From assembly GCA_012845835.1 (NCBI GenBank), contig JABAKD010000014.1, positions 1,076,001-1,140,000 on the forward strand: 64,000 bases of DNA. Direction: 5' to 3'. The notes under the pieces are model-generated. The model worked only from the letters and a program-made list of their open reading frames with translations. It did no database searches and was not told the DNA's origin. The position numbers were made by a program, and so were the translations under genes. This document shows positions 24,701 through 36,700 of this stretch, piece by piece. The stretch's first letter is position 1. Each line of letters begins with the position of its first letter. This stretch comes from Undaria pinnatifida (taxonomy: Eukaryota; Sar; Phaeophyceae; Laminariales; Alariaceae).

Positions 24701-27700
24701 TGTGTATCGCGAAAAGGAAACGCCCCAAAGGCCACTTGCGTAGGGAGCGCCTGTGAATGCAGGTAGCCCTAAAAGTGACTTTAACAGTATACTCCTATCC
24801 TATCGAAGCATTGATCTCCCACTAACTCCAAGCGGCTTGGTCCCAAAAACCGGTATGCGGTCTCAAATGAGTGAAACAGGGGCGTGTACGGGACTCATAG
24901 CTGACCATGAAGAGGAGGCCCTCGTCGGCATTTTTACGGCGGTGCTTGAATGCCCTTTTAGAGTCGCACACTCAGGGTTAGGAACAAAGTATAGTGTGGG
25001 CGAAAAATGGCTTTGGTCTTCAGGGTTGAATAGCCGTGTGATTTGTGTCCATCGCCCACATTGAAGAGGAGGTCCTCGTGTCAAGACCTTCTTCACCGTT
25101 CTTCGCGGGGTGGGTGGCACCAGGTACTACTTTGGGCGGTGTAGTTTAAGCTAACAGAAAGCTACTTGAATGACTTGTCACTATTAGTAAATACCACTAC
25201 CTACTAAAAGCCAAAAGATGACTAGTCGGCGACTTACTATTAATAGACTACTAGTATAGACTAGCCAGCCAACTCATAGCCCTACTCAGTAAAAAAACCG
25301 GGGTGAATGATTTACACATCTGAACTTGACGCTTCAGAGCCCCTCAATATCCCAATTCCGATTAACTCCCCCTCAAAAAAACGGGTTTCCAATGGTAAAA
25401 AGGCGTTAAACACGAGCTCCTTAAGTGGCCAAAGCGAGGTCAACAGGGTTAAAATAGCGGCGTGAATGGCGTTCGTAGCTCACCTTGAAGAGCAGGTCTT
25501 CATGAGCGTTTTTGCGAATGTGCTTGAACGCCACGTCGCTGCCACCGCCCTCGGAGCCCACCGGTACGCTCACCCACACGTCGTTCAGTACCGACTGCTC
25601 AAGGAACGTACGCTGGGGGGGCGAGGGGAGGGCGGGGGAAGGCAATGGCACCAAAAAAGGGGAATGAGTGGGTCATGTCAACGACGATATATATTTTTTT
25701 ATTTCTTATCCTCCGGCGGACGGGGGAAAAAAAAGATAAAAAGCTCACCACACTTCCACGTACGTATACTTTCATGATGATAACGTCAACACAAGGACGG
25801 GTATTTCGTTAACACCAGCGATACGGGAAACGACAAGAATCACCCGTATATACGTCGTACAGCATTCAGTACTAGCCATTCAGTACCCCGACTGTCCCAG
25901 GAATATGCGCAGGATAAACACAGAGGGAGGTCGACGGGAACTACAGCGGAAACTATCACGGGGAAATACAACGATCAGGATTACATATGGTAAACAAACA
26001 AAGAGGAATATATAAGTGCACTCTTTCACTTTTTTAATATGCAGTTTTTGGTGTATATCGTGTGTTGTGTGTTCTGATGACCGTAGTCCTCCGTATTAGC
26101 ATACGCCATCCAGGGGAAAAAAAAAAATAGCGACGACGATGACGGCAAGGATAACGACAACCGTAACAACAGCCGTACTAAAAAAAATCCTTTAGAGCGC
26201 CAGTTGAGAAGCGCCGGTTGCCCTCTATAGTGCCTGTGGCATCGCTTGGCACAGATGAGAACAACAAGTAGTGGGAGCATACGGAGTAGTGCTGGTTGCC
26301 GCTATAGTGTCGGTTTCCTCTGCAATGCTGATATTTCTGGTTGGCACACACCGGCACTATGAAGGGACCAAGATTGTGATCACAACCGTCCATGTCAACG
26401 CTAACGACAGCAGCAACGACGACAATAGAGTGTTGACCACAACGACGAAAACAACCGCGACAACAAGGCATGACGGCAACAAAAACTACAACATGCCTGG
26501 TGAAAAGGGACCGCGGTAATGGCAACGTTTAACACAACGGCCACAGTTAACAGAGCAAGCACCTCGATGCATAACCACGACAACGGCATCGACAACGACA
26601 GCGACAGAGGATCGGCCGCAAGAAAGCAACGGTGACAACAACGACCGTCACAAACTAGAAAGGACCGCCATTACGATAACCACAACGGTAAACACAACGG
26701 TAACAGAGAAAGGACGGCGACAACGACAACAGCAGCGACGACGACGACGACAACGACAGGCGAAGGACCACGATGATGACAACGACAAAGAACAAAGACA
26801 ACACGAGTCAAATACTGGGTCTAAAATATAAACTATCCAGTGTACCTCGCTGCAGCTGAGAAGCGGAAAGCTCTTGGGTAAGTGCCGGTAACTCGGCCCG
26901 CCCTTCTCGCTCTTGGTGAGGTCAAGCTCGTTCAGGGGGGTGTTGCTCCACATCTGCACAAGAGAGGGCACAGGAAAGGAGCGGAGGCGATGGGTGGCAG
27001 GGGATTGTGGGGGGTGGGGTGGAATGGGAGACAAGGGGAGGGGAGGGGAGGGGGGAGGGGAGGGGAGGGGAGGGGAGGGGAGGGGAGGGGAGGGGAGGGG
27101 AGGGGAGGGGAAGGGAGGGGAGGGGAGGGGAGGGGAGGGGAGGGGAGGGGAGGGGAGGGGAGGGGAGGGGAGGGGAGGGGAGGGGAGGGGAGGGGAGGGG
27201 AGGGGAGGGGAGGAGAGGGGAGGGGAGGGGAGGGGAGGGGAGGGGAGGGGAGGGGAGGGGAGGGGAGGGGAGGGGAGGGCAGGGGAGGGCAGGGGAGGGC
27301 AGGGGAGGGCAGGGGAGGACAGGGGAGGGCAGTGGAGGGGAGGGAAAGGGAGGGCAGGGGAGGGGAGAAGAGGGTGGGGGGCAGGGGAGGGGAGAGGAGG
27401 GTGGGGGGGGGGAGGGGAGGGCAGGGCAGGGCAGGGCAGGGCAGAGAGAGTGGAGGGGAAGGAGAGTAGCGGGGGCGTGGTGAGCTGTAGGTTTATTGCA
27501 ACCCGTCCGTCGGAAGAAAAACAGACAAGGCGAGGAAAAACATGTCGCCCAATTTGCTTGCCACTACATTACATTACACTACCGTTCACCAAAAACCACA
27601 TATCATACCCTTCTACTCTTGAGAAATACCTGGTAGTGCTATTAATATTAAAAATATTCACAGTGCCGGCTTACCTCTGACGTAACCTCGCTGACGTCTC

Positions 27701-30700
27701 CCTGCTGCGACTGCAGCAATGACGCCGTCGATGCCATTTTTTGTTGGTACCGGACATACAAAAAAAGTGAAAGAGGGAAAGAAAGGAAAGACGAAAGAGA
27801 GAAACGGGGAAAGAGAGAAAGAGGGAAAGAGAGAGTGGGATGCCGGGGGGGGAGGGGGGAGGGAGACATTCATATTTTTGAAAATGAAAAGCAGCCGAAG
27901 GACAGCAATTCACGCCCAAGGTATGTGAAAAAACACAACAGCCTGACCCCAAAAAACGTGACAAAAAATCGTCTTCATAAAATATTGCGTCGGCTGTCAG
28001 CTGAGTGAGTTCAACTGAATGCGCGGCTTCGACCGATCAAGTGGTATATACTCAGTTATGCAAACTGCGCATACGTCGGTCGCGCGTGCTTTATTTTTCT
28101 CGCCAACTACACGAAATTGTCACAATGCCAGCTGTGACTTTGACAACTACGTCCAATATTTATATCCGTCACCACCAATAGCATAAAGACGCCCGAGAGA
28201 AGAGGGGTGGGCGGGGGGGCACAATGCGACAGGTGTTCGTCCTCGAACTCACCGCCTCATTGACCATCCTCTTGAACTCGGCGAACAGCTCGGGGTGGTT
28301 GCCCTCCATAAGGTCCGCCACTAGGTTGAGCATCTCCTCTCGAGCCAGCACTTCAAGCTTTTGCAATTGCAGCACCTGCGCTCCACAAAACACAAGAACG
28401 CAGAAAAACAGTGAATACAAAAAACGAGAATGCCACTATTAGTCAAATATAAGTAGGTGTCAGGTACGACACAATAGGAATACGGGGACAGTAGCATTTC
28501 GAGTATTAACGCCATATGTTATATAATTATTCTCACAACGTCAGCTGTGAGTTCGACAAATTTAGGGTCGATACTCATAATGTGAATAGTTATAGAACTC
28601 CACTGTAAGTATATGAATAGCAGTAGCCGTAGCGGCCATGAGAGTACCAAAATTAGATGCATAGCAGCAGTGGCATTATACACACCCAGTACTCATGACC
28701 ACCCCCACCTTCGTAAACTCGTCCCAGTACTCCCGCCCGGAACTCATGAGGGACATCTTCACGGAAGACATCAGTTCTTGCTCGTTCGTCTGTCAAGAAA
28801 AGCAGGACAAAACAAGCATCGCAATATACAAATAAGAATCGTCAAAAACAAACAAGCATCACCAGATACAAGCAAGCATCGTCAAATACAAACAAGCATC
28901 GTCAAATACAAAGAAGCATCACCAGATACAAAGAAGCATCACCAGATACAAGCAAACGTCTCAACAAGGGATGCGTGGTTAATGGTCGAATGGTCGAATG
29001 GCTATTAATAACGCAAGCAGCAATTGAGTACCCCCCCCTCTTAGCAAGCCTCCACCTCACCATAGGAATAGCGCGATCCCCAGAGCCTAAAATAGCCCTC
29101 TTTTTGCGCGCCCGGTCCGCGCGAGGCATGCGGCCCCCACTACTGACGCCCCCCGCCCCCTCCCCCGCCCCCACCTCCCCCGCCTCCTCCACCCCCGCCC
29201 CCGCCCCCGCCTCCTCCACCCCCACCACCTCCACCACCAGCACCCCCAGAAGCTGTTTTCCTGGGACCGCCGTGGCGTCCCCTTGGGCCGAGCAAGTTAG
29301 GGCCTCCGGAGCCGGGAGGGGATACTTGCTGCAGTTCGTGAGATTAGGGGAGGGGAAGGTTGGGAGGGGAGGGGACAGGACGGGATGGGAGGGGAGGGGA
29401 GGGGAGGGGGGGGGAGGAGAGGAGTTGGAACGGGAGGGGAGGAGACGGGAGAGGTCGAAGGCAGTTCTCAGACGTCAATGGGGCGGACGCAAAATTGCTC
29501 AAGAATTTCCACAGCGAGGCATGCAGAGTCCGCTTCCAACTAACCAAAAACGATTGATGGACGGCAAAAGCGTTCGGTAACTACGGCATTGCCTGGTATA
29601 CTTCGAAGTATAACGTAGGTGGCATGGACATTCGGCTTCCACCCACGATCCCACGAGATGCATCGACACCGAAAAAAACAGTAAAACAGAGAAACTCGAT
29701 ACACGCTTCAATTGGGGTGGCGTAAGGTAGTATGCATATCACACTCAAGAACAAATTTATCGATTTTCTCCGTTTTATGCTTCTTGTTGATATATAAATA
29801 TAATATCTTGTTGATATACAAATAAAATAGCTACTCCGGAGTATTAATTAGTACCAGTAGTCTGGTGGCGAAATAAGCCAACCAATTGATATTAGTATGC
29901 GTATTCCACTAAGGTATTAATATACAAAAAAAAACAGGATCAGGAAGTTATCGAAAACTCGCGGGTCAGGTCGGGTAGGGTAAAAGGAGGCGTTCGAATT
30001 ATCACGGGTCGGATCAAACTGGCCCGATCTGACCCGCGAAATGACATCTTACCCGTGAAAAGCGTCGAAAAATAGTATTACAATCAACGAATGTTCATCA
30101 TCCAAGGTCAACCAACCCACAAAAAAAAGAAAGTAGGACAAGTACAAAAATGGCATATCTGTACCGGAAACAATAGGCTTCTTCTCATCATCTTCTTCTG
30201 GTCATCTTTTCGGGGTTGGATTGGCCCTGAAAACGGTGACGTTCGATGGTTTCAATACAATTTCGTTATTAATATGTCTCTTCCTACCCACCTCCTACAA
30301 ACCCTAACCAAAACAAACTTGGTACCAGTATGTCGCGAACACAAACACGATAATTCAACAATGTAACAATATGGCATGTTTGTTCACGGGATCACCGTCG
30401 CGAAACAGACCAAGCGTTTGCCACATTATTACCAGCCAAATGACAGCTATATGTACTAATTGAACGTGCTCGTAGTCCTACCTGAAACATGTTGGAGGGA
30501 GGCGCGTGACCATAGCCGTAACCCCCCCCCCCCCCCCCCCCTCCGCCACCGCCTCCCGCAGCCTCCCCCATCTTCATGCTGCTAGGCTCCCGCCCCCCCT
30601 GTCCCGGTGGAGGATAGCGTCCGTGCGGAAATGATAAGGTCTGTTGAAATAACAAACCAACCAAATCACACAGGTACACAGCCATCCAAAAAACAAAACA

Positions 30701-33700
30701 GGCACGACAACGGGAAAAAACAAACGGAACACGACAAGGAGAAAAAAAAAGCGAAATAGGAAAAACAAAAAGGCCACAGTAAAAACAATGAGCAGGCGTG
30801 CTGGCGAAGCTTCCTGTGTCGCGATCTTGGCGTCAACCACGGCGCATTAAAAAACACACACACACAAAAACACGGAAACGAGCGGAGAAACAACCTACAG
30901 CAAGAAACAATAATTCCAGCAAAACAAAATAGCTGAGAGGTGCTGGCGAAGTCAGCTATATATGATGCAATATGAGTCCGACCAAACAGTAATAATAGCC
31001 CCATCGTTCTTGCACGTGGGGGGGTACAAGACAGGAGTAAAAGAAAGGACAGAAGGGAAAGGCTAGCGCTAAGAAAGAAGGTAAAAAAGGGAATAACGTT
31101 GAGAGATACACGAACGGGTCAAGAGAAAAGATAAGAACAAAGACGTATTTGCACGGCCCAAAGAAATACGCGAAAACGCCGAAACTGCGATTTCGTGCAG
31201 AAAACCTGGACCTGCCAGAAAGAAGAGAGAGGCGTGCCAGTACGTAGTCGGGTTGAGGAGGACGAAGGCGCAAAGAGGTGCTTTTGTGGCAACGCAGACG
31301 AGAGTAGGGCCCACAAAGAGGGAGAACGTGAACTGTACAAGGAGCAACGGGACGAGTTAGAAAAACGAGGACAAAAGCCGATTGTGGCATGGAAAAGTTT
31401 GGTACACTAGATATAAATAGTAGCGAGAAAACGATTGATACCCTAGAAGATAGATGGTGGCCACAGACGGCCACACAGGAAGGAGATAAGAAAAGCAAAA
31501 AAACACCAAAATGGAACATACGGATGAAAAGGAATTAGCGCACAAATGTTGGAGGCATCTCTATAAGGACTAGGAACGGTGATCCGTCTCGCAGGTTATG
31601 CGTAGTCAATCGTAAATTTGACTAAAGCAAGCAACAAACGAGCCCTCCGTCCTCGCCCGCGCCCCCCCTCCATCCTCCCCCACAGCCAATCAGCTCACCG
31701 GGGTCAAGTTCACCGAGGGCGGTGGCGGTGGCTTTTCCCCTCCCTTTTTGATCTTCTTGTCCTTATTCTTCGGTTTATTCCGAGAGGACGACCAGAACCC
31801 CGCCCCCCCCTGATCCCCCCCTCCTCCTCCCCCTCCCCCCCCCCCCCCCCACCGCCTCCTCCACCACCTCCTCCACCGCTGCTAGCGCCACCCCCACCCC
31901 CGCCTCCTCCACCACCACCGCCTCCACCACCGTGGCTACTCCCCATGAACTGGCCGTGCTGGTTCTGATGGTGAGCTCCCCCCCCCCCCCCCTCCACCAC
32001 CACCACCACCACCACCCTGGTGGGGTGGCGGGATGGGGTGGTGCATGCTGCCCTGGTGGCGGTGTTGCTGAGCGGCTTCTTTGGCTGCCTTGGCCTTGCG
32101 CAATTCGCTCTCCCTGGGTTGAAGGGCAGGGCATGGAACAGCACGGGATGGGGTGGCATATGTGCAACAAGCCGATAAGACAACAAAATTGTGAAAAATA
32201 AGCATGAGCATTTCGTATACAAAAAAGGGATTACAAAACGGAACAGCACGGGATGGGGTGGCATATGTGCAACAAGCCGATAAGACAACAAAATTGTGAA
32301 AAATAAGCATGAGCATTTCGTATACAAAAAAGGGATTGCAAAACGGGACGAGCGAACAAAAACTAACTGACAACCAAAAAAGTAAACCAAAGGGGTCAAC
32401 CAAAAAGGTCAACCAATAAGGCCAACCAAAACGGTCAACCAACACGGTCAACCAACACGATCAACCAAAAAGGCCAATCAAAACGGGCACTCAAAAGGCC
32501 AACCTAAACGGTCAGCTAAAAAGGCAAACCAAATTGGTCAACCAAAATGGTCAACCAAAACCGCCAGCTAAATGCCCGATCAAAGCGACTAACACAAAGC
32601 CTCCAGTGCTCCAACCCGCGGCTTACCCGCTCTAGCAAACCCCTGCTAACGCGACGCAATCCGACACAAGCTCAATTCAAACGCTATCCAAACCTGAGCC
32701 AAACGCGATGCAAACTCGACAACGGTGCCTGGCAGCACGGATAAGCCTTTCCCGCGCTTGTTCCTAGACAGGGTCGGGCGAGAAGTACGTGAACTCCCGG
32801 GGGAGACAGGGGTCAACGGCAACGACCAATGAAATAATAAAATGGCAAACCAAAACGGGCAACAAGAATGGCCAACCACAACGCCCAACAAAAGTGGCCC
32901 ACCAAAACAGCCAACCAAAACCTCAAACCAAACCCACTTCACGCGACGCAACTCCAAGCAAACACAGCCAGCACCTTACCTGGCGGCACGGTTGAGCCTC
33001 TCCCGCGCTTGCTCTTGGACAGGGTCGGGCAAGAAGTACGTGAACTCTCGGAGGAGATCGGGGTGGTCCGCGAAGAGAGACGACACCTGCTCCAGTACGT
33101 CCTTGATACCTAAAAATCAAAATACCGGTACGCACGTGCGCACGCGATCGGGCCAGGTGGGTTGTGCTGTGTTGTTGTTCTCACACCAACTCATCGCCAC
33201 AGTCCAGCCAACGCTCATATGACAAGCTTCAACAACTTTGGGGGTGAAGAGCACCCCAGGAAAACTAAAACTTCATGAAGAGTACTATATTCTCTACAAA
33301 AACGCGCGACCGGAATACCACGCAGCTTTGCAAATATGAGTATCGAGCCCTGAATGGTCCAACTCACATCTGACGTATTGGAAACAATTTCACAAGATAC
33401 TAAGCACAACTAGGGCGTTCCCGAATTCCAACCTCTGTTGGGTAACAATACTACTGAAAACAACGAAACATCGTGACCCAAGGCCTATCTGTACACACCA
33501 AAAAAACAGATTAGAAATTAACAAGATGGTAGGAAAACATATTTCTAGCCTCATTTTCTTTTTTTTTACGCTGATTCTTTGTGGGTTGGGTTGCCCTTGG
33601 ATTGTAACGTTCGACGGTTTCAGTACTAGTAATAGTATCACTACTAACACATTTTCCAATCCAACTCCTATCGGAACCATGTTGGATCTCGTAACAACGC

Positions 33701-36700
33701 TATTGAATTTTTGAACATTTGTGGTGTCTTGTGTTGCATTGTACCGGTTTTGTACAAAAAAGCTAAAACCTACCAGTACACCTCAGCTGTGAGATCGACC
33801 AAAAAGGGTTTTGATCCAAACTCTTGCATTGTATTGTAGTGAGTGTAGTGTGCTGTGTTGGGCTGGGCTGGGCTGGGCTGGGCTGGGCTGGGCTGGGCTG
33901 CGTTGTGTTGGGCTGGGTTTGTGTATTTTCAATGCCGTGTTGTGCTGTACCGAACGCGCCCACGTCTCCACATCGTCCCGTCCCGTCGACATCAACCGAC
34001 ATCCCACAATCGTATATATGAAAAAAGTCATGCTCGCGTCTTACGAATTTTGAAAGTTTTTCACGGTGTAACCGCGTTTTTCGGTGATACCGTATGGTTG
34101 AATTTGGCATTTGGATTTTTCTTCCCAAGGCATTTTTCCCCCTGCAATGCGGAAGTCGTTCATTTTGTTTTCTTCTTACCTGAGACAAGCCTTATTTCCT
34201 GAACGGTTATAAGAAATAGTCCACCGAAACGACCAACCAAAATGGCCAGCCGAAACGGCCAACCAAACGGCCAGCCGAAAAGGCCAACCAAAACGACCAG
34301 CCGAAAACCAAAATGGTGCAAACTAGCTGTGTAGCCCACAAAAACGAGCCACCAAAAAGACGAACCAAAATGACCAACCAAAATGTCAATATCCACTTCC
34401 TTCCTTTCGTCCTTTTACCTCTTTGCTCCTTCTGGTACGTGTGGAGGATCTCAAGGAACGCCTTGTACGTCTGAGGCTCGTGACTGAACCGCTTCTTGAT
34501 GGTAGTAACGTACGTAATCGCGTGGTCAAACTCCGCCGGCTGATGGTGCAAACGAAACCAGCGAAGATGAAACCGACGAAAAAAAAAGCAAACAACGGCG
34601 ACGACCACAACGAAGACGAGAACGGCGGCGAAGCGACGGGCGGTGACGAACCGGTCAAAAGTCAGAGGTGACACGTCAAATGTCAAAAGTTGTCAAAAAA
34701 AATGAACGAATGCGTCAAAAAAGATACAGGGTACAAGCTTCAAGGCTCCCCTTTGGGGTGTGGTCATCTTATCGTTAAACCTCGGGAGTGTCTCAACCCA
34801 TCTTCAACTCCTAAAAGGTTTCTCCTTCAAACGCAAGTGTTTTGTCTCCATGTCGAGAGTGCGGTGCTAAAAGGGGTAAGTTGAAAAACGGGCAAAAACT
34901 ATTAAAAAAAATATATATATATCCGCCGCGCAAGTAACCCGACCGAAAAGTATCGTCCGACCAGCGCAGACGAAGTTATCGCTCAGTCTACCCAAACGCC
35001 TCCTTTCACGATACGTCACAACAATTCACAACCATCACAATTCATTTTTTTTATGCCCGTTTCATTGTATAACCTTACCATTTTCGCTCACAATCCTTCG
35101 CTAAATAGTTCACCAAAATCTTCCACAAGAGCTTTCACAATCTTCAGTAACCCTACTCTTCCACAACAAAAACTTACCGGCTCGTTCGCCCGCGGCGGCA
35201 TGCCAAACCCGCCTTCGTGCCCGCCCGCTCCGTTTGCATTCGGTCCCGGTGGCACCACCCCCACCGCATGGGAGCCCACATTCCCCATCGGCATACCACC
35301 CGCCAAAACCGTGCCCCCTCCCCCCCCCCCCTCCTCCACCCCCACCGCCTCCCCCCCCCCCGCCACCCCCCCCCCCACCGCCTCCGCCTCCCATAGCTCC
35401 ACCCCCATCATGGCCACCCCCGCCCACACCTCCACCTCCCCCGCTAGGGCCGTCGCCGCTACCTTGAGATCCCCCCATGCCGTGCCCTCCTCCGCCCGCG
35501 TGCCCCCCGCCACCAGCAAGAGCTTCAACCATGTCATGCACCAGGGCGGGGTTGGAGGCGGCCGCCCCCCCCCCCCCCTGCACCACCACCCTGGTTGGAA
35601 ACCTCTTTGCTGCCGGAAGAAAACGCGCCTCCACCGCCGCCACCACCACCGCCTCCACCACCACCACCGCCACCACCACCACCAACAACAACACCGCCAC
35701 CGCCAACACCCCCGCCGCCACCACCAACAGCGTTGTTGTTGATGTTGCTGTTGCCATTGCCGCTGTTGTCGACGGCATCTTGAGGGATTTCGCCGCGGTT
35801 GATGGCCATCTGACGCTCATGTTCCCGGTTCATTTCCTGCAAAAATAATTATCGGTGGGGAGAGCGGATGGAAAAAACATACAGTACATAAAAAAAGTTG
35901 AGAATCGTCCATCGCGGCATTTTTGTCAACAATTGCCGTTGACAAAACGGTCGATTATCTTACTATTCTACCCTTAACGTCGAAGAGCTCGAATTGGCAA
36001 CGGTCAGGAAGGAATACGTTACCAAGCAGGAAAGCCTTCCCACTCCCTACATTACCAAAACGGTCGATTCTTGCTCACATGTTACCAATGTGTGGGCAAA
36101 AAACCTCCCTGCAATACCAGAATGGCTACTCAATGCTAACTTTTATGTCGGAAAGTTAACATTATACCTTGTAACCGTCGGGGGAGAAAAACGTGTTGAA
36201 GCCTAAACGCTACCATGAATGCCATTCCCGAACGGCAACTCACTTCGCGCCTAGAAAGTTCATTTGGTAACAGTTATGAAGGAGCGCCTGGTACCCCAAG
36301 CAGAAAAAAATGGAGAAAATTCTCCGTACATTACCGAAACGGCCATTAAAAATCATCAGAAGCCTCCGAACAATACCCAAACGTTAATTTCTTACCTCGA
36401 TGTCGGAAAGTTCTATCTTGTCACTGCTGGGAAGAAACGTGTCGAAGCCTACATATACCCTAATAGGAAAGCCTCATCACAATACCAAAACTGTAATTAT
36501 TTATATGTATGTAGGAAAGTTCTATCTTGTAACCGTCGGGAAGAAACGTGTTGAAGCCTGCCTACATATACCTTAACAGGAAAGCCTCCTCAGAATACGA
36601 AAACCACAACTATTTACCTCAATGTCGGAAAGGTTTATCTTGTAACCGTCGGGAAGGAAGGTGTTGGAGCCTACATGTACCCCAACAGGAAAGCCTCCTC

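Noticed and set aside
26882-27680. Gly-Glu-Arg-rich frames of 158-255 codons on the plus strand
   Set aside because: All derive from the GGGGA repeat and are open in every forward frame, as expected of a five-base repeat.
30956-31519. 187-codon minus-strand frame rich in Phe, Leu and Ser
   Set aside because: Antisense shadow of the LINE-like remnant on the plus strand, whose peptide matches a known type of motif.
34540-34690. Continuation of the PAH2 frame upstream of 34539 on the minus strand
   Set aside because: It is intron: the ccatcag acceptor at 34540 gives correct phase, and the upstream residues are Val/Phe-rich without SIN3 similarity.
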